DNA from: Candidatus Nanopelagicus sp.
Lineage (GTDB): Bacteria; Actinomycetota; Actinomycetes; Nanopelagicales; Nanopelagicaceae
Length of the DNA stretch: 47,522 nt
NCBI GenBank assembly: GCA_016462445.1
Contig: JAEMTE010000007.1
Location: forward strand, 1-47,522
Direction: 5' to 3'
The translations under genes were made by a program, and so were the position numbers. The notes under the pieces are model-generated. The model worked only from the letters and a program-made list of their open reading frames with translations. It had not been told where the DNA came from and ran no database searches. Below, one piece after another: positions 16,755 through 27,604 of the stretch. The first letter of the stretch is position 1. The number at the start of each line of letters is the position of its first letter.

Positions 16755-18923
16755 ATGACAACCTTAGAATTGTTAAAGCCGTTAGTTGCTGGCCTTTCAC
16801 TATCTCACCCAGGATTTTCAAATAAGGATTTAGAGCGAGCATTTATTGCTGCTGAAAAAGCCCATGCCGGACAACTTCGTAAATCTGGGGATGCGTATAT
16901 AACACATCCAGTAGCGGTGGCTCAGATATTAATTGATCTAGGAATGGATTTGCCAACAGTTATGGCCGCCTTATTACATGACACAGTTGAGGACACCACC
17001 TACTCAATAGATCAAATAAAAAGTGAGTTTGGTGATGAGGTGACATCTTTAGTTGATGGGGTTACCAAGTTAGATAAATTAACCTACGGACCGACTGCTG
17101 AGGCAGAGACTTTGCGCAAGATGGTTGTTGCGATGTCTAGAGATATTAGAGTGCTAGTTATTAAGTTGGCAGATCGGCTGCATAATGCCCGCACTTGGGA
17201 GTTTATTGAGGCAGAGACTGCTAGTCGTAAGGCTAAAGAAACAATTGATATCTATGCTCCACTTGCCCACCGACTAGGAATGAATGCAATTAAGTGGGAG
17301 CTTGAGGATCTCTCATTTAAATTCCTAGAGCCAAAGAAATTTGAAGAGATTGAACGGTTAGTAAGTGAGAGATCACCGGCTCGAGATCAATTAACACAAG
17401 AGGTAATTTCTGCAATTGATCAGGATTTAAAACAAGAGAAGATACAAGCGCAGGTCATTGGCAGACAAAAGCATTTCTATAGCGTCTATCAAAAGATGGT
17501 GGTCAGAGGCCGTGAGTTCAATGATATTTATGATTTAGTAGGAGTGCGGATATTGGTTGATTCAGTTCGTGATTGTTATGGAGTACTTGGCGCAATACAT
17601 GCTAGGTGGAGTCCAGTACCAGGTAGATTTAAAGATTACATTGCAATGCCAAAATTTAATCTCTACCAATCTCTACACACCACAGTGATTGGGCCAAATG
17701 GCAAAGCGGTAGAGATTCAAATCCGCACCTTTGATATGCATGCTCGGGCGGAGTATGGAATTGCTGCGCACTGGAAATATAAATCTAAAAACACTGAAGC
17801 TGGAAAGAGTCCAGAGGAAATTTGGCTTCGCCAGCTGCATGAGTGGCAGCAAGAGAGTGAAGATGTTGGTGATTTCTTAGAGACCTTAAGGTATGACCTT
17901 CGCACACCGGAGGTCTTTGTCTTTACTCCCAAGGGAAGTGTGATCGCACTGCCATCAGGATCTACCCCAGTTGATTTTGCCTATGCAGTTCATACCGAGG
18001 TTGGTAATAAGTGTGTTGGGGCTAAGGTAAATGGAAAATTAGTGCCACTTGAATCTCATTTAGTAAATGGTGATGTTATAGACATTGTTACAAATAAAGG
18101 AATTACTGCAGCACCAAGTCATGATTGGCTTAACTTTGTAACATCATCTAGAGCCAGATCAAAGATAAAGGCTTGGTTTTCTAAGGAGCGTAAGGAGGAG
18201 GCAATTGAGGCTGGGCAAGAGTCAATTGCTCGCCAAATGCGAAAGGCAGGTCTGCCACTACAAAAGATATTAGGTGGACACGCATTGCTTGAGTTAGCAC
18301 ATGATCTTCGATATGAAGATATTGAGAGTTTGTATGAAGCAGTTGGAAATGGTTATGTCTCAGCCCACTCAGTAATTGAAAAACTAATGGTGTTACTTGG
18401 AACATCAGATGCTCATCCAGAGAATGATCTAACTCCGCTGATTAATCCAGTCAAGCGTGAGCGAAAAAGTGTTACAGGTATTGATGTTGAGGGAGCGGCA
18501 GATGTTTTGGTAAAGCTTGCTAGGTGTTGCGCACCTGTTCCAGGGGATAAAATTACTGGTTTTATTACCCGTGGCAGTGGCGTCTCAGTGCATCGCGCAG
18601 ATTGTATAAATATTACCGATCTTAAAATTCATCAAGGCGATCGAATGGTCGCAGTCAAATGGAACCTGTCCGCTAAGAGCACTTTCCTAGTAAATATTCA
18701 GGTAGAGGCGCTTGATCGGGCCCGACTGTTATCTGATGTAACAAAGGCATTATCTGATCAGCAGGTAAATATATTAAGTGCCTCAGTTGTTACTAATAAA
18801 GATCAGACAGCGATTTGTAAATTCTCTTTTGAGATGGCAGATGCCTCCCACTTAGATGCAGTATTAGCGGCGGTTAGAGTGATTGAGGGTGTTTATGATG
18901 TGGATCGAATCTTTAATAATTAG
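16755..18923 (+). CDS. rel: Bifunctional (p)ppGpp synthetase/hydrolase (RSH, Rel)
   Basis: It makes and degrades the alarmone (p)ppGpp in the stringent response. In 722 residues it has an HD hydrolase domain with the intact HDTVED motif (75-80), a synthetase domain carrying RFKD (291-294), the RXKD variant typical of bifunctional long RSH enzymes, a TGS domain (from VFVFTPKGSVIALPSGSTP), a zinc-finger/helical region with RCCAPVPGDKITGF and a C-terminal ACT domain (VNIQVEALDRARLLSDV). Only a weak -10-like AAGCCT is seen seven bases upstream. The stop overlaps the convergent DUF349 gene by four bases. Confidence 0.97.
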   Translation: MTTLELLKPLVAGLSLSHPGFSNKDLERAFIAAEKAHAGQLRKSGDAYITHPVAVAQILIDLGMDLPTVMAALLHDTVEDTTYSIDQIKSEFGDEVTSLVDGVTKLDKLTYGPTAEAETLRKMVVAMSRDIRVLVIKLADRLHNARTWEFIEAETASRKAKETIDIYAPLAHRLGMNAIKWELEDLSFKFLEPKKFEEIERLVSERSPARDQLTQEVISAIDQDLKQEKIQAQVIGRQKHFYSVYQKMVVRGREFNDIYDLVGVRILVDSVRDCYGVLGAIHARWSPVPGRFKDYIAMPKFNLYQSLHTTVIGPNGKAVEIQIRTFDMHARAEYGIAAHWKYKSKNTEAGKSPEEIWLRQLHEWQQESEDVGDFLETLRYDLRTPEVFVFTPKGSVIALPSGSTPVDFAYAVHTEVGNKCVGAKVNGKLVPLESHLVNGDVIDIVTNKGITAAPSHDWLNFVTSSRARSKIKAWFSKERKEEAIEAGQESIARQMRKAGLPLQKILGGHALLELAHDLRYEDIESLYEAVGNGYVSAHSVIEKLMVLLGTSDAHPENDLTPLINPVKRERKSVTGIDVEGAADVLVKLARCCAPVPGDKITGFITRGSGVSVHRADCINITDLKIHQGDRMVAVKWNLSAKSTFLVNIQVEALDRARLLSDVTKALSDQQVNILSASVVTNKDQTAICKFSFEMADASHLDAVLAAVRVIEGVYDVDRIFNN

Positions 18924-20227
18924 CCGGTGAATTCAGTTAAACCCTTTTGTGCTTGCTCAAGCCAATCTCTACGGGCAGCTGCAGCCTCTCTTGCCACCAT
19001 CGCTTTAGCGGTTTGACCAGCAGCCTCAGCCTTTGCTGCTTGTTTTTCATAACTCTCAATTGCCTCAGCCAATCCCTGCACAACTTTATTTGCTTGTGCC
19101 TTTGCAGATGGATCACTTTTACGTTGGTGATTACGCTCTAACTCATTAATCTCATCCTCAACTTTTTTAAGACGAGTGTCAAATGATGCTCTCTTTTTAC
19201 GATCTGTCATTCCAATCTTCTGCCACTTACCCATTAGGTCATAGAACTTCTTTTTAGCTGATTTAAAATCAGATATTGGTAGCAACGCTTCAAACTCAAC
19301 AATCATCGCTTCTCGCTTTGCTAAGTTCTCACTCATTGAGCCCTTACGCTTTGCCATGTCAGCATTCTTTGCGGTGAAGAAGGAATCTTGAGAAGCTTTA
19401 AATCTTTGCCAAAGTGCATCATCAGTTGCCTTCTTGCCCCGGCCTGCTGACTTCCATTGATCCATTAATACTTTAAAGCGCTTAGCAGTATTTAGCCACT
19501 CCTTTGAGTTAGCCAAACTTTCTGCCTCTTTAACAATTACATCTTTAGCAGTGGCAACCTTTTTTTGCTCAGAATCGAGATTAGAAAAGTGAGTGCGACG
19601 GCGCTTATCAAACTTATTACGAGAGGATGAGAACCTCTTCCAAAGCGCAGCATCAACTTTTTTATCAAGTCGTGGAGCTTTTTTCCAATCCTCAAGAAGT
19701 ACTTTTAATCTTGCAGTAGTTACTTTCCAAGCAACTGAGTCAATTAATGTCTCAGCCTCGGCAACTATCTTCTCTTTAACTGAAGCCGCCTCATTTTGTC
19801 GTGCTGCTCGATCTGCTTTTTGTGTTTCTTTGCGGGCTTTATAAGCACCCTCATGTTCAGAAATTAATGCTGGAATTTTCTCTAATGATTGCGAGAGATT
19901 TACTAAATCACCAACACCATTTAACTCAGATATTTGAGTGCGCAGTTTGTTAACTGCTTCTTGGGCATCACTTGGCACCATCGCCCCTGATCTGATTCGA
20001 GCGGCAAGGAGTGCAACCTCAGAGGCTGCCATTTCAAATTTCTTTACAAAATATGCAAGTGCTTCTTCTGCGCTTTTGCCAGGGTATGAACCAACGGCGC
20101 GATCACCCGTTGGGGTAATTACATAAACAGTGCCATCTTCGCCGACTCGGCCAAATTTTGCTGGATCACCAATAAGTGCTGCTGCAGCCCCGGTACTTGA
20201 AAGGATATGTGTTGTTGTGTTCTCCAT
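18920..20227 (-). CDS. DUF349-repeat coiled protein
   Basis: The 435-residue, strongly charged helical protein has three DUF349 repeats, each with a W-x-W/F pattern: TTARLKVLLEDWKKAPRLDK...ALWKRF, TAKRFKVLMDQWKSAGRGKK...ALWQRF and a diverged third copy with LMGKWQKIGMTDRK. The N-terminal 60 residues form a small domain (VYVITPTGDRAVGSYPG) and the C-terminus is a coiled coil rich in Ala, Lys and Glu. The start at 20227 has AAAGG ten bases upstream. It converges on rel, a neighbour also seen in Streptomyces from memory. The biochemical function of the family is unknown. Confidence 0.8.
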   Translation of the reverse strand: MENTTTHILSSTGAAAALIGDPAKFGRVGEDGTVYVITPTGDRAVGSYPGKSAEEALAYFVKKFEMAASEVALLAARIRSGAMVPSDAQEAVNKLRTQISELNGVGDLVNLSQSLEKIPALISEHEGAYKARKETQKADRAARQNEAASVKEKIVAEAETLIDSVAWKVTTARLKVLLEDWKKAPRLDKKVDAALWKRFSSSRNKFDKRRRTHFSNLDSEQKKVATAKDVIVKEAESLANSKEWLNTAKRFKVLMDQWKSAGRGKKATDDALWQRFKASQDSFFTAKNADMAKRKGSMSENLAKREAMIVEFEALLPISDFKSAKKKFYDLMGKWQKIGMTDRKKRASFDTRLKKVEDEINELERNHQRKSDPSAKAQANKVVQGLAEAIESYEKQAAKAEAAGQTAKAMVAREAAAARRDWLEQAQKGLTEFTG

Positions 20228-20249
20228 AGTTGCTTAACCTTTCGTTGCG

Positions 20250-20272
20250 CGATCTCTGCTTTGCAGATCTCG
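20250..20272 (-). repeat. Hairpin in the DUF349 leader or promoter region
   Basis: The core is a perfect inverted repeat TCTGC-TTT-GCAGA (20255-20267), extended after a two-base mismatch by three more pairs (20250-20252 with 20270-20272). It lies 23-45 bp upstream of the minus-strand start at 20227 in the 175-bp divergent gap 20228-20402. It could be a leader hairpin or an operator. I see no clear -10/-35 pair for either gene in this gap. Confidence 0.4.
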
Positions 20273-20402
20273 TTATGGGCTGGCGTAGTAATCAATTACG
20301 CATTTGCGCCTTTGATTACCTGGTTTGGTACAGATAAAAGATAGCCTAAGTACCTGATTTAAGGGAAGTCTGAGCGGAAAAAATGGTGATAAAGGGTGAG
20401 TA

Positions 20403-21095
20403 ATGCTGATTGATCGAGTAATCGCCCCCTACTTTGAAACCAACTGCTGGATCCTAGCTACTGGTGTTGGCCAGGAGTGCATCATTGTTGACCCGGGGAT
20501 GGCAAAGCCAAATTTGGTAAAGAGCATAAAAGAGAAGATTGCCGAACATAACTTAAAACCAGTTGCAGTATTAATTACTCATGGGCATATCGATCATATT
20601 TTCTCAGTGCTGCCATTAACAAAAGAGATTCCAATGCGCACATTTATTACTCCAGCAGACAGATTTTTACTAACCAACCCAATGGCAGCACTAGATAGTG
20701 GGGGAGTAAGTGAGCAATTGATATCTGCATTTGGTGGAAATAATTTTGCAGAGCCTTCTGATCTAATTGAGTTAGATGATTTTGGTAATTTTCAAATAGC
20801 AGGGCTTGAGATTGAATCAATATTTGCACCCGGGCATACCAAAGGTTCGGTGATTTTTACCGTTGATAATCAAGTGCTGATCTCTGGGGATGTGTTATTT
20901 GCTGGCGGCATAGGACGAACCGATCTTCCCACTGGATCAGCTACTGATATGCGCAAAACCTTACGAGAACGAGTTTTGACACTACCTGATGGGCTAAATG
21001 TCCTGCCTGGGCATGGTGGGCAAACTACAATCGCCATTGAGCGGGTGAGAAATCCTTATCTGCAAAGTGATTTTTTAGATCAGAGTGGACGGTGA
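20403..21095 (+). CDS. Metallo-beta-lactamase-fold hydrolase (glyoxalase II-like)
   Basis: The 230-residue protein has the complete binuclear zinc site of the glyoxalase II branch: THGHIDH (His60, His62, Asp64, His65), the third-site His in APGHTKGSV, the bridging Asp in [15 protein letters not shown] and the last His in LPGHGG. The N-terminus [11 protein letters not shown] is typical of this group. Hydroxyacylglutathione hydrolase is the classical activity, but Actinobacteria usually lack glutathione, so the thiol ester is uncertain. It sits upstream of hisS, as in many Actinobacteria. The probable Shine-Dalgarno is GGTGAG before the ATG. Confidence 0.85.
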   Translation: MLIDRVIAPYFETNCWILATGVGQECIIVDPGMAKPNLVKSIKEKIAEHNLKPVAVLITHGHIDHIFSVLPLTKEIPMRTFITPADRFLLTNPMAALDSGGVSEQLISAFGGNNFAEPSDLIELDDFGNFQIAGLEIESIFAPGHTKGSVIFTVDNQVLISGDVLFAGGIGRTDLPTGSATDMRKTLRERVLTLPDGLNVLPGHGGQTTIAIERVRNPYLQSDFLDQSGR

Positions 21096-21099
21096 CCTG

Positions 21100-22362
21100 A
21101 TGAGTAAGTTTCAGGCGCCTAAAGGTGTCAGTGAGTACTTTCCACCTAACTCAGATCAGTTTGAGTATGTTCGAGATCATTTGCTTACCGCCGCTAAATT
21201 AGCTGGCTACTCATTAATTGAGCTGCCAGTATTTGAAGATACTGAGGTTTTTACTCGCGGTGTTGGAGAATCAACTGATGTAGTTAGTAAAGAGATGTAT
21301 ACCTTTGAAGATAGAGGTGGCAGATCAATCACACTTAGGCCTGAAGGAACAGCGGGTGTGATGCGGGCAGTAATAGAACATAATTTAGATAGAGGGCAAC
21401 TACCGGTAAAGCTTTTTTATACTGGTCCATTTTTTAGAGCAGAGCGGCCACAAGCAGGGCGCTATCGCCAGTTTTATCAGGTTGGTATTGAGGCTATTGG
21501 TTACAACGATCCAGAGATTGATGTTGAGGTTATCTCAGTTGCCGACACTGCATTTAAAGCTTTAGGACTTAAGCAGTATAAATTAAATATTACCTCACTG
21601 GCAGATGCAAAGAGTCGGGATAATCACCGCAAGGATTTAGTGAAGTTTATTGCTGGTCTAAAGCTAGATGAGGCAACAATTGAGCGGGCAAAATTAAATC
21701 CACTTAGATTATTTGACGATAAGCGAGATGAAATTAAAAATGCAATGAGTAAAGCGCCATTGCTACTTGATTATCTAAGCAGTGAGAGTAAATCCCACTT
21801 TGAAGAGGTTAAGCGCCTGCTCTCTGAGATTAATATTGAATACACAATAAATCCCAGGATGGTGCGCGGCCTTGATTACTACACCGGCACCACATTTGAG
21901 TTTGATCATGCACTCCTTGGCGCTCAATCAGGAATTGGCGGTGGCGGCAGGTATGACGGCTTAATGACCTCACTTGGTGGAGCTGAGGTTAGTGGAATCG
22001 GATTTGGCTTAGGTGTTGATCGAATTCTGATGGCATGTTTGGCAGAGGAGTCTTTGCCCTCAACAATTAATCAGATTCAATTATTTGTAGTGCCGATTAC
22101 TGATTCTGGTAAGAGTGTTGGCTTTAAATTGATTTCACAACTGCGAGATGCTGGTATTAGTTGTGATTTAGCATATGGTGATCGTGGTCTTAAGGGTGGC
22201 ATGAAAGCTGCTGATAAGAGCGGAGCACGTTATTGCCTGGTAATTGGTGATGATGAGATCTCATCTGGAAAGTGCGAATTAAAATTAATGAGCAGTGGTG
22301 AGGTTATCTCTAGTAGCCTTGCGGTTTCAGATTTAATAAGTAGATTAGGAAATTCTAAGTAA
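21100..22362 (+). CDS. hisS: Histidine-tRNA ligase
   Basis: This class II synthetase charges tRNA-His. The 420-residue protein starts [16 protein letters not shown], which favours the ATG at 21100 over an in-frame GTG at 21085 that overlaps the preceding gene. Motif 2 and histidine-specific blocks are clear: [43 protein letters not shown] and GFGLGVDRI, followed by the C-terminal anticodon-binding domain. Its stop shares a base with the aspS start. Confidence 0.97.
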   Translation: MSKFQAPKGVSEYFPPNSDQFEYVRDHLLTAAKLAGYSLIELPVFEDTEVFTRGVGESTDVVSKEMYTFEDRGGRSITLRPEGTAGVMRAVIEHNLDRGQLPVKLFYTGPFFRAERPQAGRYRQFYQVGIEAIGYNDPEIDVEVISVADTAFKALGLKQYKLNITSLADAKSRDNHRKDLVKFIAGLKLDEATIERAKLNPLRLFDDKRDEIKNAMSKAPLLLDYLSSESKSHFEEVKRLLSEINIEYTINPRMVRGLDYYTGTTFEFDHALLGAQSGIGGGGRYDGLMTSLGGAEVSGIGFGLGVDRILMACLAEESLPSTINQIQLFVVPITDSGKSVGFKLISQLRDAGISCDLAYGDRGLKGGMKAADKSGARYCLVIGDDEISSGKCELKLMSSGEVISSSLAVSDLISRLGNSK

Positions 22363-24116
22363 TGCTGCGCACTCATGATGCTGGATCCCTTAATGCAAAA
22401 TCAGTTGGTACCAAGGTTGTACTTGCTGGCTGGGTAGCACGTCGGCGTGATCATGGTGGAGTTGCATTTATTGATTTGCGGGATTCAACAGGTGCGGTGC
22501 AGGTTGTTATTAATGATGAGAAAGTAGCTGGTGAACTTCGTGCCGAGTGGTGTGTCTTAATTACCGGCAGCGTGAAGATGCGTCCTGCTGGCAATGAGAA
22601 TAAGGAAATTGCAACTGGTGAGATTGAGGTTGTTTGTGAATTACTTGAAGTTTTAAGTGAGGCAGCTGCTCTGCCATTTCCAGTAGATAGTGGAGATATT
22701 GGAAATATTTCAGAGGAGGTCCGGCTTAAGTATCGATACTTAGATTTGCGAAGGGAAGGACCGGCAAGGAATTTAAGATTGCGCTCTAAGGTAACAACTG
22801 CAATTAGAGATGTAATGGGTGAGGCAGATTTTCTAGAGATTGAAACACCATATCTGACCCGTTCAACTCCAGAAGGGGCAAGAGATTTTCTAGTTCCAGT
22901 CAGATTACAACCTGGCTCTTGGTATGCATTGCCTCAATCACCACAATTATTTAAGCAGTTACTAATGGTTGCCGGCATGGAGCGTTACTACCAAATTGCA
23001 AGATGTTTTAGAGATGAGGATTTTAGGGCGGATCGTCAACCAGAATTTACGCAATTAGATATTGAGATCTCATTTGCTGATCAAGCAGATGTAATTGCGA
23101 TTGCCGAAAAGGTTCTATCGCAAGTATTTCAAAAGGTTGTTAACCACAAGATTTCGCTACCAATTCCACATATGACTTATAAAGATGCGATGCGAGATTA
23201 CGGCTCAGATAAGCCTGATTTAAGATTTGATAATAAGTTAACCGATGTGACTGAGTATTTTAAAGATACATCTTTTAGGGTATTTCAAGCAGAGTATGTG
23301 GGCGCAGTAGTTATGCCAAAAGGTGCCGATGTGCCACGGCGAGAATTAGATGCTTGGCAGGATTGGGCAAAGGCAAGGGGTGCTAAAGGGTTGGCATATA
23401 TATTGCTGCAAGCAGATGGCACATTAGGTGGCCCAGTTGCAAAAAATCTTTCTGAGAAAGAAAGCTCTGGAATCGCTGCAAAGGTAGGAGCAAAAATTGG
23501 AGATGCTATTTTCTTTGCCGCCGGATCTACTGTTTCATCACAAAATTTATTAGGTGCTGTACGAGTAGAGATCGGGGCACGTTGTAATTTAATCGATGAG
23601 AGTTCTTGGAAATTTGTTTGGATTGTTGACGCACCCATGTTTGAGCCAGTAGATAGCCAAAATCCGGCAGCTGGATGGACTGCAGTGCACCACCCATTTA
23701 CTGGACCAAAGCCGGAGTTTGCCGATAATTTTGATAAGCAACCAGCTGCTGCTCTTGCCTATGCATATGACATTGTTTTAAATGGTAATGAGATTGGTGG
23801 CGGATCGATTCGAATCCATCAGCGCGAGGTTCAGCAACGGGTATTTAAAACTATTGGTTTATCCAATGATGAGGCGGAAAGTAAGTTTGGATTTTTGTTA
23901 GAGGCATTTAATTACGGCCCACCACCACATGGTGGAATTGCACTTGGTATTGACCGATTATGCGCATTACTAGCTGGTGCTCAATCAATCCGTGAAGTTA
24001 TTGCCTTTCCTAAGACGGCAAGTGGCGCAGATCCATTAACTGGCGCACCAACACCGATTACGCCAGCACAACGCAAAGAGAGTGGGGTCGATACTCCAGC
24101 CCCTGCCAAGGAGTAA
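22362..24116 (+). CDS. aspS: Aspartate-tRNA ligase (possibly non-discriminating)
   Basis: This class II synthetase charges tRNA-Asp. The 584-residue bacterial-type enzyme has the N-terminal OB anticodon domain ([18 protein letters not shown]), motif 2 ([20 protein letters not shown]), the GAD insertion domain and motif 3 (GIALGIDRL). The His in RRDHGG is the residue I associate with non-discriminating AspRS, which also charges tRNA-Asn where a GatCAB amidotransferase exists; this is an inference. The C-terminus is proline- and alanine-rich. It overlaps the hisS stop by one base. Confidence 0.95.
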   Translation: MLRTHDAGSLNAKSVGTKVVLAGWVARRRDHGGVAFIDLRDSTGAVQVVINDEKVAGELRAEWCVLITGSVKMRPAGNENKEIATGEIEVVCELLEVLSEAAALPFPVDSGDIGNISEEVRLKYRYLDLRREGPARNLRLRSKVTTAIRDVMGEADFLEIETPYLTRSTPEGARDFLVPVRLQPGSWYALPQSPQLFKQLLMVAGMERYYQIARCFRDEDFRADRQPEFTQLDIEISFADQADVIAIAEKVLSQVFQKVVNHKISLPIPHMTYKDAMRDYGSDKPDLRFDNKLTDVTEYFKDTSFRVFQAEYVGAVVMPKGADVPRRELDAWQDWAKARGAKGLAYILLQADGTLGGPVAKNLSEKESSGIAAKVGAKIGDAIFFAAGSTVSSQNLLGAVRVEIGARCNLIDESSWKFVWIVDAPMFEPVDSQNPAAGWTAVHHPFTGPKPEFADNFDKQPAAALAYAYDIVLNGNEIGGGSIRIHQREVQQRVFKTIGLSNDEAESKFGFLLEAFNYGPPPHGGIALGIDRLCALLAGAQSIREVIAFPKTASGADPLTGAPTPITPAQRKESGVDTPAPAKE

Positions 24117-24129
24117 GCAACTTTTCAGG

Positions 24130-24144
24130 TATTCTTCCCAAATG
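24130..24144 (+). promoter_or_regulatory. Predicted leaderless promoter of the DUF948-like gene and alaS
   Basis: TATTCT (24130-24135), six bases (TCCCAA), then ATG at 24142, lying 26 bp after the aspS stop. It probably starts the transcript that also carries alaS, ruvX and mltG. Confidence 0.6.
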
Positions 24145-24453
24145 GGACCAGGTGGAATTGCAACAATTATCGCAGCCTCATCGCTAGCCATAATTGCATT
24201 AGCCATCTCTTATGCGGTAATTCGCCTTACTAGAACAATTGATGAAATAACCACGACAATTTCAATGGTCAATAGTCCACTCAAAAGCGTGAGCAATGCG
24301 GGAAAATCTTTGGAAAATCTGATTAAGAAATTTACCAAAGGAACTGAATCGTTTTTTGATGAGAACCCGATGGCCATGAAAGCAGCGACAGCTGTAGTTT
24401 CGGCGGCAAAGGGAAAGAAAAAGGTTAAGAAAAAAAGCAAAGCAAAGGAGTAG
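24142..24453 (+). CDS. Small membrane protein, DUF948-like
   Basis: The 103-residue protein has one N-terminal membrane segment ([20 protein letters not shown]), then a helical stretch with heptad-like spacing ([20 protein letters not shown]) and a very basic tail ([14 protein letters not shown]). This resembles the DUF948 family of small membrane proteins found upstream of alaS in Actinobacteria. The start at 24142 is set by the TATTCT box. alaS follows with a strong Shine-Dalgarno located inside the lysine-rich 3' end of this gene, so the two are coupled. Function unknown. Confidence 0.65.
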   Translation: MGPGGIATIIAASSLAIIALAISYAVIRLTRTIDEITTTISMVNSPLKSVSNAGKSLENLIKKFTKGTESFFDENPMAMKAATAVVSAAKGKKKVKKKSKAKE

Positions 24454-24455
24454 TG

Positions 24456-27137
24456 ATGGACTCCGCAGATATTCGCTCCCGTTGGCTAAATTTTTTTGAA
24501 AGTAAGAACTCATTAAATCTTAAACACACAGTCGTTCCGTCTGCATCGTTAATTGCTGATGATCCCAATCTTTTATTAGTAAATGCGGGCATGGTTCCGT
24601 TTAAACCTTATTTTTTAGGTGAAGTTAAAGCACCATATAAGCGAGCAACCTCAGTACAAAAATGTGTAAGAACCTTAGATATTGATGAGGTTGGCAAAAC
24701 TACTAGGCATGCCTCCTTTTTTCAGATGTGTGGCAACTTCTCATTTGGTGATTACTTTAAGGAGGGTGCGATTGCACTTGCTTGGGAGTTGCTAACTAAA
24801 TCTGTTTCAGATGGCGGTTATGGATTTGCTGAGGAGAAGCTTTGGGTAACTGTGTATCAAGATGATGATGAGGGTGCAGAAATTTGGGAGAAACAAGTAG
24901 GAGTTCCAAAGAATCGTATTCAACGCAGAGGCATGGCAGATAATTTTTGGTCAATGGGAGTTCCCGGTCCTTGTGGGCCATGCTCTGAGATTTACTTTGA
25001 TCGAGGTAGTGCATATGGCAAAGAGGGTGGACCAATTGCAGATGAGGACAGATATTTAGAGATCTGGAACTTAGTTTTTATGCAAAATATTCGTGGCGAT
25101 GGGGGTGATAAGAACTCATTTCCAATTGTGGGTGAATTACCAGCTAAAAATATAGATACTGGATTAGGACTTGAACGAACCGCTGCGCTACTTCAGGGCG
25201 TGGATAACATATATGAAATTGATACCACCAAAATTATTTTAGATAAGGCATCAGCTCTTACCAAGGTTAAGTATGGAAAGGATGAGAGCTCAGATATCTC
25301 ACTTCGAGTAGTTGCAGACCATGCTCGAACTGCGATGATGTTAATTGGCGATGGTGTTACACCTGGCAATGAAGGACGTGGTTATGTACTGCGCCGAATG
25401 ATGCGCCGAACTATCAGAAATATGCGCCTGCTTGGCTCACAAGATCTAGTAATGGGTGAGTTAATCAAGAGTTCTATAAAGGCGATGGGAGCGCAGTATC
25501 CAGAGTTGGTAAGTGGTTCAGATCGAATTTTAGCTATCGCAGAAGCAGAAGAGGATAGTTTTATTCAGACTCTAAAGAGTGGAACTACAATCTTTGATCT
25601 AGCTGCTGATCAGTTAAAGAGTGAGAAAAGTAAATCATTATCAGCTGATACTGCCTTTAAACTTCATGACACATATGGATTCCCATTTGATTTAACCCTT
25701 GAGATGGCGCGCGAGCAAGGTTTAGGTGTTGATGAGGTTGGCTTTAGAAAGTTAATGAATGAACAACGTGACCGGGCTAAAGCTGATGCAAAGGCAAAGA
25801 AGAGTGGGCATACAGATCTAACTGAGTATCGGGGCATTGTTGATAAATCCGGAGCCTCAAAGTTTGTTGGTTATGAAAATATAAGTGCTGAGGCGAAGTT
25901 AACTGGGCTATTAGTTGATGGCAAAAGTGTCAAAGAGGCAAGTGCTGGAGCTGATATTGAAATTACATTAGATCGCACGCCATTTTATGCTGAGGGTGGA
26001 GGCCAGTTAGCTGATGGTGGGAAAATTAAATTAGCAAATGGCGCAGTTATTGAGATTGAGGATGTTCAATCACCAGTGCCTGGTTTAATTGTTCACCGCG
26101 GAAGAATCATTAGCGGTGTAGTTAAAAATGGTGAGCAAGCAGTTGCCGATATTGATTTAGAGAGAAGATTGGCAATCTCTAGAGCCCACACTGCAACACA
26201 TATGGTTCATAAGGCATTTCGGGAGGCACTTGGTGAGACTGCAACTCAAGCAGGTTCTGAGAACGCACCTGGGCGATTTAGATTTGATTTTCCATCAACG
26301 AGTGCAGTGCCAATCTCTGTATTAAATGATGTGGAGAGCAGAGTTAATGAGTTATTGATCTCTGATCTGCAGGTTAATTCAGAGGTTATGTCACAAGATG
26401 CTGCAAAAGCAATTGGAGCGATGGCGTTATTTGGTGAGAAGTATGGTGATCAGGTACGAGTGGTAAGTGTTGGTGATTGGGCTAAGGAGCTGTGTGGTGG
26501 AACCCATGTGACGCGCTCTGGTCAGCTTGGCTTGGTAAAACTATTATCTGAATCCTCAATTGGTGCGGGTGTACGACGCGTTGAGGCATTAGTTGGTTAT
26601 GACGCGTATCAGTATTTAGCTAGAGAACATATGCTACTTAACTCGTTAACTGAGATTATTAAAGGCTCTAGAGCAGAGGAGTTACCACAACGTATCTCTG
26701 AATTAGTTGAGAAGATGAAGGGGATGGAGAAAGAGTTATCAGGTGTTCGTAGTGCAAAGGCGATGGCAGCAGCGGGTGAGTTATTAAAAAAGGTCAAACC
26801 AATTGGAAGTGTTAATTTAATTATTGATCAATTAGCAGATGAGATAGCCGTAGATGATATGAGGTCAATATCTACTGATTTGCGGGGCAAACTTAAGGCT
26901 GGCATTGTTGTATTAGCAACAATTGCCGCGGGTAAGCCATTAATCGTTGCGGCTGTTTCACCTGAGGCAATCAAATTAGGAGTAAAGGCTGGTGAGTTAA
27001 TTAAAACTGGTTCCACAGTTCTAGGCGGTGGCGGTGGCGGTAAGGATGATTTTGCTCAAGGCGGCGGTGTTGATAGCGGCGCAATCGTGAAGGCGTTTGC
27101 TGAGATAACAAAAGTTATCAATGGGAAAATCAATTAA
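24456..27137 (+). CDS. alaS: Alanine-tRNA ligase
   Basis: This synthetase charges tRNA-Ala and edits mischarged products. The 893-residue protein starts [17 protein letters not shown]; the ATG at 24456 has AAAGGAG five bases upstream and is better spaced than the GTG at 24453. The catalytic domain has [15 protein letters not shown] and [13 protein letters not shown]. The editing domain carries the zinc ligands HTATHMVH and [10 protein letters not shown]. The C-Ala domain ends in a glycine-rich [15 protein letters not shown] segment, as is normal for the family. Confidence 0.98.
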   Translation: MDSADIRSRWLNFFESKNSLNLKHTVVPSASLIADDPNLLLVNAGMVPFKPYFLGEVKAPYKRATSVQKCVRTLDIDEVGKTTRHASFFQMCGNFSFGDYFKEGAIALAWELLTKSVSDGGYGFAEEKLWVTVYQDDDEGAEIWEKQVGVPKNRIQRRGMADNFWSMGVPGPCGPCSEIYFDRGSAYGKEGGPIADEDRYLEIWNLVFMQNIRGDGGDKNSFPIVGELPAKNIDTGLGLERTAALLQGVDNIYEIDTTKIILDKASALTKVKYGKDESSDISLRVVADHARTAMMLIGDGVTPGNEGRGYVLRRMMRRTIRNMRLLGSQDLVMGELIKSSIKAMGAQYPELVSGSDRILAIAEAEEDSFIQTLKSGTTIFDLAADQLKSEKSKSLSADTAFKLHDTYGFPFDLTLEMAREQGLGVDEVGFRKLMNEQRDRAKADAKAKKSGHTDLTEYRGIVDKSGASKFVGYENISAEAKLTGLLVDGKSVKEASAGADIEITLDRTPFYAEGGGQLADGGKIKLANGAVIEIEDVQSPVPGLIVHRGRIISGVVKNGEQAVADIDLERRLAISRAHTATHMVHKAFREALGETATQAGSENAPGRFRFDFPSTSAVPISVLNDVESRVNELLISDLQVNSEVMSQDAAKAIGAMALFGEKYGDQVRVVSVGDWAKELCGGTHVTRSGQLGLVKLLSESSIGAGVRRVEALVGYDAYQYLAREHMLLNSLTEIIKGSRAEELPQRISELVEKMKGMEKELSGVRSAKAMAAAGELLKKVKPIGSVNLIIDQLADEIAVDDMRSISTDLRGKLKAGIVVLATIAAGKPLIVAAVSPEAIKLGVKAGELIKTGSTVLGGGGGGKDDFAQGGGVDSGAIVKAFAEITKVINGKIN

Positions 27138-27151
27138 AGGTTGGCATTTCT

Positions 27152-27604
27152 ATGAGTAAGCCAATTGCTATTGGCCGAAGAGTCGGCTTTGATTTTGGCG
27201 AAAAACGTATTGGGGTAGCGACCTCAGATTCAGAATCTATTCTGGTTTCACCACATGCCACACTACTAAATGATGACAAATTATTAATTAAATTGCAGGA
27301 GATTATTACTGAAGTTAACCCCTTCTACATTGTTGTGGGAAATCCCAAGCATTTATCTGGCGAAAGTAGTACGAGCTCAGAGGCAGCAGCTGCGTTTGGT
27401 AACTTACTCAGAAGCATATTTGCGGGCCCGATATATCTTGTTGATGAGCGCCTTTCAACATCAAATGCTTACTCACAGATGCGCGAGATTGGAAAATCAG
27501 AGCGAGAGAGCAAAGCGGTAATTGATCAGATTGCAGCTATTAATATTTTAGAGAGCGCCTTATTAAATGAGAGATCAGGCAGTGCAGTTGGGCAATTACT
27601 TTGA
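27152..27604 (+). CDS. ruvX: Holliday junction resolvase-like RNase YqgF/RuvX
   Basis: The 150-residue RNase H-fold protein has the N-terminal acid in VGFDFGEKRIGVATSD, the motif VVGNPKHLSG and the C-terminal acid in YLVDERLST. E. coli YqgF acts in 16S rRNA 3' processing, while mycobacterial RuvX has been reported to act on Holliday junctions; which applies here cannot be read from sequence. It lies 14 bp after alaS and overlaps the TTG start of mltG. A weak AAAGG lies 11 bases before its ATG. Confidence 0.9.
   Translation: MSKPIAIGRRVGFDFGEKRIGVATSDSESILVSPHATLLNDDKLLIKLQEIITEVNPFYIVVGNPKHLSGESSTSSEAAAAFGNLLRSIFAGPIYLVDERLSTSNAYSQMREIGKSERESKAVIDQIAAINILESALLNERSGSAVGQLL

Noticed and set aside
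16742-16757. AAGCCT seven bases before the rel ATG as a leaderless promoter
   Set aside because: It lacks the TA of the -10 consensus; rel may instead be transcribed with secDF across the 36-bp gap.
23285-23638. 117-codon antisense frame inside aspS
   Set aside because: It sits opposite the GAD insertion of AspRS and has no recognisable features.
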